Shown here piece after piece: positions 1-44,300 of a DNA stretch of 53,888 nt. Origin of the DNA: Saccoglossus kowalevskii (taxonomy: Eukaryota > Hemichordata > Enteropneusta > Harrimaniidae); contig NW_003124926.1 in the NCBI RefSeq assembly GCF_000003605.2, positions 79,425 to 133,312 of the forward strand. Reading direction: 5' to 3'. The translations under genes and the position numbers were made by a program. How positions within the stretch are numbered: the first letter of the stretch is position 1; each line of letters opens with the position of its first letter. The notes under the pieces were generated by a model. It was given only the letters and a program-made list of their open reading frames with translations, ran no database searches and was not told where the DNA came from.

Positions 1-1552
1 GATTCTAGTTTGGACTCTGATTTATTGTGTTTTTTTTACAATTATTTTTCTTATACTCTATCTATCTCAATTTAACTGTAAATTATGCTGGAAAGCAGGT
101 ACTGGTATATAAATAATAGTTAAATATTATCGTTAATTAAATTAATAATACTATTATTATTGTTGTTGTTGTTGTTGTTTTGATAGCTAACAATAACGAT
201 TTATTGGATAGAGGTGCACCTTAATTAATGTTATTGTTCTTGAGTTGTGAATGTGGGCATGTGGGCACCCAGTCTTTTATAACGCGGTGGAATTCTAATT
301 CAATTTATCGAATACAAATATTATACGCAATTGCAAAAAAAACTTGGTTTAGTTTATTATGCATATCTGGCGATGAAAATTGGAATGATCAATGGTCATT
401 GACTATGTCTGAAGTTTATAGAAGCCAGAGTCCACCTGCACCAACAAGGATATGTCAGAAATTCGACTGGAGAATCACGAAAATCGGCTATGTTCAGATT
501 TATACGCAATGACAATGTAAGATTTAGAGCTACAAGAAAATCTGTGTTTAGGAAACAAAGTCATCCATCGTGGATGCAAAATATGAAGTTCAAGAAACTC
601 GATTGAGCCAAATGAGATTGTGTACTAGTAAAAGTGTTTAAGTGTTAACCTCGACAATCGTACCTTCGCCGGATGACAGTCATCTTTGTATGGGTAGGGA
701 GGTGGATGAGTGTCCCTTCCTGGCGATTGATTTTTTCTATGTGATCCATAGTTTGTTTTACCAAATATATGTTGTTATTTTTTCCAGTGTTTTGTAAAAT
801 GCATTATCAAATTAGTACTTTTTTTCTCAAGGATACATTAACAGATGTGTTTGTTTTATGGACAGCTGTGTGAAACGCTCTGGTCATCTATTTGGTCACG
901 GTCCGTTGAGGGACTTTGGCTTGGCCGTAGATCTCTGTCAAGGACAGCTGGTGTTTTCGGACATTCTGTGTATTAAACTTTCGATCTAAAATATTCATTT
1001 AAAAAATAGGAATTAGGTGAATTAGAAGAAAGCTATGCAAGTCTCGCTATAACGCTGCCCACGTGAACGCTGCCTGGCCATATAAGTTTACTGCACACAA
1101 GAGTTGGGGGGTTGGCGATGTTTCTTGTATCAGCGATGTGGCCAATCACTGTGCGTTTTTGGAACACGTGACGCACGTCCTGTAGGGATTACACTCCATA
1201 GCTGGTAGTAAAATATCGCGAGTGACCGGGACAGTCTGTGCTTGGGAAGATTTTTTTCCCAGTTTTACCGACCTTATATCGGATTCTTCGAATATTCCAT
1301 CGGAAGTATGGGTTCGCTATACATGCAGGTGTCTACATAGAAAGAAATTTGTGTTATTGTAACCGCGATCGCGGTTTATTCAAGGTGTATTTTTACCGCT
1401 CGTCCGTGCCGCTGTGGTATATTTACATTCAGGATATTCGGCTAGGCTGCTCTTGCAGTACACTCGAGTCGCGGTGATCATATCCCAGTCAACAGTGGAT
1501 AGCTTAAATTCAACTGTTATACGTCGGAGCCTATATAGACTGTATTGTAATC
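1..1552. other. Upstream region and 5' UTR of MTSS1
   Basis: No gene recognised in the first kilobase. From about 1030 the sequence becomes richer in CpG (for example CACGTGACGCACGTCC and ATCGCGAGTGACCGGGAC), consistent with a promoter/5' UTR. It includes a perfect palindrome at 1361-1376. The transcription start is not visible. Confidence 0.55.
1361..1376. promoter_or_regulatory. Perfect 16-bp palindrome AACCGCGATCGCGGTT
   Basis: A self-complementary 16-mer with two or more CpGs in an otherwise AT-rich sequence, 177 bp upstream of the MTSS1 start codon. It would suit a dimeric DNA-binding protein, but this is an inference from symmetry only. Confidence 0.35.
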
Positions 1553-34866
<33,314 letters not shown>

Positions 34867-37035
34867 AAAACAGGGTCGCATGCCCCTCGTGCTAATCTCT
34901 TTGTTTCACAGATAAATAATATCTGCGTCAAATAAAAAAATAAACTTATAGCGCTTTTACAGCCAAGGTGAAGGTTCCTGTAAATAAGAACTTAGATAGA
35001 AAGCTAATAGTGATGAGGTAAAAAGAACGAAGTTTCATAGAACTTTGTTTTAATCGTTATTTTATCATATTTTTTTTTAACTATATTTTATTAAGTCTAG
35101 CTTACTCTATGCAAGGTTCACTCTGACTCGTCTTTGTCACTGTCATAGTCAAAGTCATTGTCATACAATTGAATTAGTAACAAATAGTCACCCTCTGCAA
35201 GTTGTATAATTTGTTTTGTTTTTAACAGAAAAGAAATTTTGTTATTTTGTCTTGTTCAGAAAATTTAAATTTTATTTAGAATTTATTTTGACAAACACTT
35301 TGCATGTTATATATTTAATACTCATTCGTTTAAATGAGTACATTGATAACTATGTTTTTTATAGTTGTTCATATATACCAAGAAATTAGAGTAAAAAAGA
35401 GTCTGTACTGCGTAGTAGGAAGTTTCAATACCTGGAGGTCTAGGTCATTGTGTGATGTTCACAATTGTCTGCTGAAGTTCACATTTTCGAAGTACATTTT
35501 ATAAAAAAAAAAAAGAATTCTCCAATTAAAAGCATTATCATTATGAAAAATACTGAAAGTCATGGCCTGCCCCAATCGTTACCTCAAAAACTGTTATATT
35601 TTTCTGTCTTCACATCAATTTATTTGTACGTGTTCTTATCTACCCCTGTTATGTTTCACTTGGTATGATCCATCCATAGAGTACAATAGGGCTTTGTTCA
35701 TTGCATTGCAAGGGATGGGGAGGGGAGGGGGGTTGGGATAATAAGGTGCTACGGAATATCACAGTGCAAGCATGTGTAGTGTAGATTTTAATACTGTTGC
35801 AACTTTTTTTATAGTGTTACTTATTCGCAAAATAATTCATATCGCAAAATTAAGACAAAACATTTCTACCAAACAGAAGTTATTTCCTGTACATAAGCTT
35901 ACAAAATATTGTTAAAACATAAGCGACTTCAAACAATATCCAAAATAATTTGGTGAAAAGGGTATCTGAATAAGGATTGATATATAAAATGGAATATATT
36001 ATGGGACTGTATTTTCCCTACCCTATTTGAACAGGCTGGTAATTATTATTTAAGTATCAGTTTTGTAAATACAGATACACTTTTTAATAAATAGTTCTTT
36101 TAGAAATATATTGCTTCTGACCTCAGCCAGTGCAACATTCTGTGTTGATGAACTTTACTAAATTTCATATAATTCACACTAAGATAGTCGATTTGATTAA
36201 TAAAAATAATAAGATTTAAATTATTTCCTAGATTCCAGAGATTATTGTACAGAGTCCCTTGTGGTTTTTCATATAAAATGCAGCATTTCAAAAGTTTAGA
36301 TCTGTCACCATTGAGGCGAGTTGTGCATCTCTCACTATTCGTCAAAGTTGAGATCTGAAATATTAGCATGCGTTTTTATACAGCAATGTGCCAGCAATAA
36401 GACAACAGCTATCTGTATTTTGTTAACTTTTGTATTGGTGATCTCCCACCTGTCCTAGGTTATGATCGCATAGAGTGTTTCTATTTTCATTCATTTTGTG
36501 AATTCATCTATTGTGGCTGGATACAGTAGTGTTTTACTGGATTACATAGGGACATGCTAAGTGGCTATCTTTCTGTGTCTTTGATCTGTGCAGCATTCCA
36601 CTCGTTGTACACCACTCCACTAACATTTTGCTAAGATGCTACTGATATGACGATTGGTTGAATGAGAATGCCGCGAACAGTAACATTGTCAATCAATCTG
36701 AGATATAAGGGAATTCCCAGTGTGTCATTTGATCATGCAAGTACAGTAGGTATCAGAAGAGTGGTGTATAGTGAGTGGAACGTCACATGGGGTCTAGGCT
36801 ACAGATCATGTTTTATACTTTGATGTTGGTGCTAACTTCTTGGATATCTGTTCAAGCGAGGTTAAGACCATTCCATGATATGCTACTTTTTTGTAATATT
36901 CATTTCTGGAAAGGTGTGTAGTTAACAATAGCAATTGATCTTCAAATACAAGATTTGAATCTTGTTGGCCTTGACCAGTCCTTTATTGTAATTGCTCAAT
37001 TAGGAAAAGTGCTTTTCAATTACAATCTTATGTTG

Positions 37036-37073
37036 TGTTAACCATAGACCCTCTAGAGGGTCTATGTGTTAAC
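37036..37073. mobile_element. Palindromic micro-insertion, site A, with 7-bp direct repeats
   Basis: Positions 37043-37066 are a perfect 24-bp palindrome: the arm CATAGACCCTCT followed immediately by its complement. It is flanked by TGTTAAC at 37036-37042 and 37067-37073, an exact 7-bp direct repeat (9 bp if the TG ahead of each copy is counted). The layout is that of an insertion with target-site duplication. See sites B and C. Confidence 0.7.
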
Positions 37074-38739
37074 TGATCATTTCGGCGGTCTCCGAACACA
37101 GTACAACACATTTTGTCTCTGAATGATGCTAATGTGTTTTGACTGTCATTGAATGATATTAAACGTTTGGTCAGTCTCTGACGATTATTTCAGCTGTATC
37201 TGAATGATACTAAACTTAGTTTTGACAATCTTTCAGTGATACTATCTTTATATCTTCTATGTACACTACTTTGAAATGACATTTACATCAATATCAACAC
37301 CTAATGGAACGATCGCGATTTTTTAAATGTCTAGTACCTTGCCCTGTCATGAAGCTTCATGACAATCTGAGACACTGAAATATACTCACAGCTAAGTTTA
37401 AAACTTTAGCTTCATTATGTAAATCATTATGTAACATCCATGTGCAATTAAGTAACCAGATTTGTAATGCTAACATAATAGTACTTGTCTTCCTTCTTTA
37501 ACTAATTTAAAAAGTGTGATTCCCAGCTGTTTTTTACCCCAGCGTGAGACAGAGATTGTATATAAATAATAGTACGCTATGTAAGTTTCTGAGTGGACAT
37601 GCTTTAATTTCTTGCAAAGAAAGTAGTATGAGTGACTATTAAAGTATGTATTAGAAATTTAATTAGTTTAGAAATAACATATCCCAACACTGCCTTGCCT
37701 TCCTACCTGTCTTGTCAAGTAGCTCCACTGCCTGGCGTGTGTAACAGTCGCTTATTTCTATTTCTTGGTGTAAATTGGTTAATTTCGTTTTTTTTTTTCT
37801 TACTCTGTCCATATTAGACACTTGTAGTATGTAATGCATATGTACTTCACATTTATGGATTGTAAAAAGATTTAAACTTTTTGTGCTGTTTTTTTTTTAA
37901 TTAAAAGCAATATTATACAGGAGGTTATGCGTTTGTGTGGATTATGTTGAAGATCATTTGTACCCGATTATAGATCCTGATTGTTTTCAGTGTCATCAAG
38001 GAAATATGAAGCTAGAATTGAAATATATTATTGATGATCAAAGGGACGTCTGGTTTCTCAGAAAAGATCGCAAAACGACGCTATCATGAAATTGATACAG
38101 CCAGAAATAAATATTTCCATTACACTGCTCTCTATTTTCCGCTGCATCATTGGGAATATTCTTAATAACCCTTACTGGGGATGTTGTGACATTGATACAC
38201 GTACTTGCAATAGTGAAAACTCTCTGCTTCTGGGTACCATTTATATGCAGTACACTTAATATTTCAACAATTGACCCGAGACTCAAACGGACGTCTAGAT
38301 TTTTGTGTGAATGCAACAAGATGTGATTTTTGCACCAAAATAATGTTCCATTCACTCATCTAAGTATCGTTAAATCTTGATATCCGGGGATGCAATTGAG
38401 AAAAAGACTGGAATTCGATAAGCAATAACAAGTCTCAAAGCTGCTTTCCTCTTGATTAGATCTCTTTGAGGAGGGCATTTACGTCCCAATTCCATGTTCA
38501 AAGATAGAAAATCAAATTTCTTGTTCAAGACTGAATTGTCTCTTCCTTATTTAAACAATTGAAAATAAAGTCCTAACAACTGCCATCAATAACCTCTCAA
38601 GAAATTTGTTCCTAGTACAATTGTACCCTCTGTGATCTCTATCATAAATAATTACTTTTAATGGTTGGTAATTCCCAGGATGCATCATGATAAATAAGAT
38701 ACCATGTTACACTTGGTACATTTACCGATAACAAAACCT

Positions 38740-38807
38740 GCAGAGGGCGTGCACTCGTCCATTCTTCCAAAAGTTGTAACTGTGGAAAATATTAGGACGC
38801 CCTCTAC
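38740..38807. repeat. Short inverted repeat (GCAGAGGGCGT ... ACGCCCTCTAC)
   Basis: Arms at 38740-38750 and 38797-38807 are complementary at 10 of 11 positions around a 46-bp spacer. It could be a relic of a small element; there is no clear target-site duplication. Confidence 0.4.
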
Positions 38808-39229
38808 GATTAACCACATTTATTACAGTCTGCCAAAAGATTACTCCAGATACTATAAACTGAATGCAATACCAAAATGATTTGATAGATTTTTTGTACA
38901 AGGATTTTAGGGAAATATTAATACTAAAGATAGAAAAGTCAATGATAGAATATTAAAGGATTGGTCATAAGTAACACCGAATTACTTATGTATCCGTACG
39001 ATGGTGCCAGGGTTATTTCTTTTACTATTTTCAATAGTGGGTATGCCTGCATTGGTTCCGCTAGCCACGGGCGGATAGAGAGACTATTATGACCAGTATT
39101 TTATAGTGACAGTTTTTACCCCTAGTACGCCCGTCCTGCTATCAGCCGTCTTTCATGGGCTCCCTGTGGTTTTTGTGCAGAATCATGTGCAGCTGTTTTG
39201 ACTTTTCAGATATCCGTGTTCCGTGCTTA

Positions 39230-39366
39230 TTAAAACGCGGTGGTCGTCACGCAGCGCGTGTTCGACTTTCATTTCATTTCACAAACAATGTATTTTACAC
39301 GCGTTGTATACGTCGCTGTGAGTCCCATATCGAACAGGACGCGGCGTGACGACTGCCGCCCTTTAA
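39230..39366. mobile_element. TTAA-bounded MITE-like element, copy 1
   Basis: A 137-bp unit starting TTAAAACGCGGTGGTCGTCA and ending GTGACGACTGCCGCCCTTTAA in the same orientation. The two ends are imperfect inverted repeats of about 20 bp (GTGGTCGTCACGC against GCAGTCGTCACGC), each bounded by TTAA. The reverse complement of the whole unit recurs at 51241-51378. A TTAA boundary is the target-site signature of piggyBac-type elements, but no transposase is present, so the superfamily is inferred. Confidence 0.8.
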
Positions 39367-39516
39367 TGAGAGAAATAAATGACATTGATTATCGGGAAGT
39401 ATAAAATAAAACGTACTATTTATTTAATCATTACGAAAAAAATATTAAGTGAAATTAAATTAAATTAAATTAAATGTATGCAAATTACTCAAGAAAATAA
39501 AATTAATTATTCAAGT

Positions 39517-39522
39517 TTTATT
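39517..39522 (-). terminator. Candidate polyadenylation signal of the docking-protein gene
   Basis: AATAAA on the minus strand, about 113 bp after the stop codon at 39635. It is the nearest canonical signal I noted; the cleavage site is not visible. Confidence 0.5.
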
Positions 39523-39634
39523 TCACTGGATACACTGATAATAAGTACAAGAATACCATGACAACAAATAAATTATAGAACAACAAAAATAATAATCAAT
39601 GGCTCGCAGTAATATGTTGTCATGACAACAACGT

Positions 39635-41339
39635 TTAAGAGTTTATATATATTGCACAATTATTCATATGTTCATAGTCTACCGAATCCTCCATATTCAC
39701 ATAATCGTCACCATATTCCGTGTTATTCGCGTCTATTAATGTCTCAATTCCCTTCCCTACATTTGTGGAAGGATGCACTAAATCATTGTCCTTGCGTACT
39801 TGTGTAACGTTTATTATGTCTGGTTTCTCTGCGTTGATGCTCGCATACGATATTCGCTGTGTGTGTACCGCCACCAGCGTCTGCTCCGGGAGACGCCGTA
39901 CACCAACGAGCGCATCATAAACGCGTGTTGAATGTAGATCGGTGGAAGAAGATCGAAACGTGCTGAGTGATGTTTTGTTCATTGTCGTTAATTTGTTTTC
40001 AGCTGGCTTCCTCAGAGATTGATAATCGTCCAGGTCGTCGCATGATTTGCCACGTCGAACCTGATAAGTAATATTATTCGAGCCACCCGTAGATAAAGTT
40101 GGTGATGATGTAACCATTTGTTGTGAATATGAATAACGTTTAGAAGATGATTTGATTGATGGAGGTGATGACATTTTCACAGCTAGCGATGAAATGAAAC
40201 GAGATAACCTATTGGACTTCTTTGATTTCTTATCCCCACGACGCGACGACCTTATCTTCGGCAACGATGTTGATCTTTTCGGAACTTCTGGAGGGATGTC
40301 AGGTAAAGCTGTCGTCTGCTTGTTGACGTCGCAAAATTTGTTGACGGGTAACTTGATACGGCCGCTTAACGAATGCACGTCTATCAAATCAAAGGGTGCT
40401 GGAATTTTGCTGAATTCTGGGTCACTTGTGGCCACGTCCGTCAAAATGTCAGAGTTGCGAAATTCCTGATGAGGAAGATATTTCGACAGTCGTACTGTAC
40501 GTTGTTGTTTTGTGTCGTAATTTATAATTGGCCAGTCATACACATGTCCACCAGATTCAGAGTGTCGTCTTGGCTCAGTTATTCTGTCTGCGCCACTATA
40601 AAGAGAAAAAGAAACACTTTGAGAACGCCCTTCATTCGTTAATGAATTATGATTATAAAACTGTGAGTTAATGTTTTGATAATGTCCACTATCGTCAGAT
40701 ATTTCGTTATTTGCAATCTCCTTATATCGACTCTCTGGGGCATCCGACCAGTAACCGCTAGATGAATTGGAGGCACGTCGCAGACTACGCGGGCTACATG
40801 AACCCAACGTACCTAATGGGCTGGAGTGTGGTGACGTTATGTTGTCACCACTTTCGTCCAATCCGGAGTTAGGTTTGCGTGTGACGTCAGTGGTCTCGCT
40901 TAATTGGCTGACTTTTTCAGTATTGTTCGACAGTTCAATCGGCCTACAGGGGGGTGAGTCAGATACGGACACTTTCCCTGACACTGAAGTGCTTGCCTTT
41001 TCTGACATATCTCCGTCTATGTCAGTTTTTGTAGTTACTGTTTTGTCGGTTTGCAGTTCTATTCCAACTTCTGAAATACGGGACGACTCTGAAGCAGACG
41101 ATATCCCAGTGTCTACGGACTCAGCGTCTCTGTTGTCGAGTTGACCCTGTTTTTCTGTTTCGTTTTCTTTCGGGTTTCGTTCATTGCAGTTGTCATCTCG
41201 TTCGTCGCCTTCTCGTTTTCGTGCCTGCGGAATATTCAATTTCTCCACAGCGTCGTTGATTTTCGACATTATTGTCTCCAGTATACTTTTAGCTTGGTTG
41301 GAGTAGAAGTAGAACTCGCCCTCGCCGTCCTGGCAACCA
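39635..41339 (-). CDS. Docking protein coding exon 4 (end of PTB and tyrosine-rich tail)
   Basis: On the minus strand the acceptor TTTTTCTTACAG precedes T GGT TGC CAG. The T completes an arginine codon begun in exon 3, giving ETGR|GCQDGEGEFYFYS. The exon encodes the last PTB strand and helix (SNQAKSILETIMSKI) and the whole tail to the stop at 39635. It contains SSGYWSDAPESRY, HYQNINSQFY, VYDWP, DIPPEVPKR, RRGKSCDDLDDYQ and the terminal YVNM / YEHM motifs. Confidence 0.93.
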
Positions 41340-44300
41340 CTGTAAGAAAAAAACACAGCCTGAGTCAATCAGAGATAATGATGGTAGGGCAGAATTACTT
41401 TTTTCAGAAGATCCATAACCGTCTAAAATGGAAAGTGGTCGCCGCGTATAACATGTTTGTGATTTTAAAATAACTTGAAAGCAACACTGCATATACCACT
41501 AGTTCTCGAGGAAATACTATTTTATTAATAAAGTAATGCTCCCATAATGCACCATACTTAAATCTCTTATTTTGTGAGAATAATGTTCAAATATTTTCAA
41601 ATTTATATATTTGATAATGATTGACTGGAAAGCTCCAAATTTTTAAAATATATAGAACGTTGGTTCTTGAAATACGGAAGCGATGCGACTCAGCAGTACG
41701 TTAGAGGTTAGATGACAACAGGTATATTACACGTTACATACATGTGACATTGACACGATACAGCAAACTTGGAACAGGGAACTGCCCGGGATATGTCCGG
41801 GATATGTCCGTCAAGTTCAGGAGGGAAACGTTTCAGATTACATAGCTATGATAGGTTGATAAGTACAATGGGTGATTGGATAAAAGAAACGATAGTTGAT
41901 TGGGCAAAATTAACTATAGCAGATTGGCTGACTGGTATGCTGTCAGAATCGCAAATCTGTACCAAGCTCGATGCTAAAACAATCTCCGACATATAATGCC
42001 CATAATGCCCACGCACACCTTCATTGGCAAATGCGATCGCCCACTTAGTTAAAAGGAAGAACTTGCTGATTTGATGATGTTGAACTGAATGCGATGATGT
42101 CGCCATATCGGTTTCTGGGTTGGTCAATCTAAATTCTACCAGTGAGTCATTATATTTTTATAAAACGTTTATAACATCCCCAGCTTTTTGTATTCCATTG
42201 TATATTTATATTTTTTATAACATAATATGTGATTTCAACTCATGTGCTTTCGCGAGTACCAACACTTTAAAATCAAAGAAAGCTTAGAAAGAACTCCCAT
42301 GTGCTGAGAGTATTGAAGACACATTAAATATAATTCAAAATTACTTGTACTTGATTGAGATAGTGATGGAAAAGCTGAAAACTAATAATGCAAATCAGAA
42401 AATTAATATGAACAGATTTGAGTGTAAAACTAATGAGGTCTGCGCAATGTAACAGACCATCTATATACAAAGTTTTATTGAAATGTGATTGGAACCAAAA
42501 AAAATTATGAATTATTATGCTAATTAGGGAATTAAAATAAACGGATTTTAACCCCAAACTAATCCGGTTTGTACATTGTCCTAGAGCATCTTTGCACCAA
42601 GTTTCATTGAAATGAAATAATTAGTACTTTAGATATCAGTGTGATAGGTTAAAAGTGGTTAATTATGCAAATTAGTAATTAATATGTACAGATTTTAACC
42701 CACAATTATTCAGTCTATTGTCCTACAGCATCCATGTACAATGTTTCGTTGAAATGTGATGATTAGTACTTGAGAANNNNNNNNNNNNNNNNNNNNNNNN
42801 NNNNNNNNNNNNNNNNNNNNNNNNNNNNNNNNNNNNNNNNNNNNNNNNNNNNNNNNNNNNNNNNNNNNNNNNNNNNNNNNNNNNNNNNNNNNNNNNNNNN
42901 NNNNNNNNNNNNNNNNNNNNNNNNNNNNNNNNNNNNNNNNNNNNNNNNNNNNNNNNNNNNNNNNNNNNNNNNNNNNNNNNNNNNNNNNNNNNNNNNNNNN
43001 NNNNNNNNNNNNNNNNNNNNNNNNNNNNNNNNNNNNNNNNNNNNNNNNNNNNNNNNNNNNNNNNNNNNNNNNNNNNNNNNNNNNNNNNNNNNNNNNNNNN
43101 NNNNNNNNNNNNNNNNNNNNNNNNNNNNNNNNNNNNNNNNNNNNNNNNNNNNNNNNNNNNNNNNNNNNNNNNNNNNNNNNNNNNNNNNNNNNNNNNNNNN
43201 NNNNNNNNNNNNNNNNNNNNNNNNNNNNNNNNNNNNNNNNNNNNNNNNNNNNNNNNNNNNNNNNNNNNNNNNNNNNNNNNNNNNNNNNNNNNNNNNNNNN
43301 NNNNNNNNNNNNNNNNNNNNNNNNNNNNNNNNNNNNNNNNNNNNNNNNNNNNNNNNNNNNNNNNNNNNNNNNNNNNNNNNNNNNNNNNNNNNNNNNNNNN
43401 NNNNNNNNNNNNNNNNNNNNNNNNNNNNNNNNNNNNNNNNNNNNNNNNNNNNNNNNNNNNNNNNNNNNNNNNNNNNNNNNNNNNNNNNNNNNNNNNNNNN
43501 NNNNNNNNNNNNNNNNNNNNNNNNNNNNNNNNNNNNNNNNNNNNNNNNNNNNNNNNNNNNNNNNNNNNNNNNNNNNNNNNNNNNNNNNNNNNNNNNNNNN
43601 NNNNNNNNNNNNNNNNNNNNNNNNNNNNNNNNNNNNNNNNNNNNNNNNNNNNNNNNNNNNNNNNNNNNNNNNNNNNNNNNNNNNNNNNNNNNNNNNNNNN
43701 NNNNNNNNNNNNNNNNNNNNNNNNNNNNNNNNNNNNNNNNNNNNNNNNNNNNNNNNNNNNNNNNNNNNNNGTTCTTCAGATATCAATGGAACAGTAATGG
43801 AACAGCTAAAAATTAGCTTATTATCATGCAAATTAGGTAAATAATATGCATGGAATTTCACCAAAACCTAATCAAATCTGCGCATTGGCTCAGAGCATCT
43901 ATGCACCAAGTTTCATCAAAAACTGATGTATGGTTCTTGAGATATCAGTGGAACAGACGGACACACACACACACACACACACACACGCACCCACCCCCCA
44001 CCCCCCCCCCCACCCCACACACACACAAACTAACTACAAAGACTCCCATTTTGTGCTTCGCACATGGGAGTCAAAAATCCAACAAATAAATATGTAAATA
44101 AAATATTTGAATAAATAATAATTAGTGGAACCGTTAAAAACATATTTAAAAAATCAAATAAAAAGCCCAAACATGAATCTTCTTTTAATTGCAGTGATGC
44201 CATATTTATGGGATAGACACATCAAGAAAGACTAGATGGTTTAAAAGAAGTTACACAATATGTGAAGAAAATTGAATCATAATGAGATGAGGGACTTTGG

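Larger units (their letters stand above)
34867..39229 (+). other. MTSS1 3' UTR and intergenic DNA between the convergent genes
   Basis: No further coding sequence is visible. AATAAA-type signals following the stop occur at about 34931 and at 36086-36091, among others, so the 3' end cannot be fixed from sequence alone. AT-rich ATTTA-containing stretches around 35.0-35.4 kb could belong to the UTR. The region also holds the palindromic micro-insertion at 37043-37066 and an inverted repeat at 38740-38807. Confidence 0.6.
42293..44071. mobile_element. Repeat element with ~130-150 bp tandem units and a terminal hairpin
   Basis: Degenerate copies of one unit recur at about 42.39, 42.52 and 42.66 kb and again after the gap near 43.83 kb. 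Each has ATGCAAATTAG, then AATATG..CAGATTT, then AGCATCTATGCACCAAGTTT and a TTGAGATATCAGTG-like end. The array runs into a CA microsatellite and C-rich tract, then a hairpin in which GACTCCCAT and ATGGGAGTC pair around TTTGTGCTTCGCAC. The left edge also begins with ACTCCCATGTGC, so that word bounds the element on both sides. It is non-coding, and the superfamily is unknown to me. Confidence 0.7.

Noticed and set aside
1238-1477. 79-codon open frame just upstream of the MTSS1 start
   Set aside because: It lies in the presumed 5' UTR, shows no domain, and does not match the I-BAR reading frame.
40152-41144. Plus-strand open frames opposite docking-protein exon 4
   Set aside because: They are antisense shadows of a well-supported coding exon.
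42710-43864. Long open frames of about 350-380 codons on both strands
   Set aside because: They consist almost entirely of N bases in the assembly gap.
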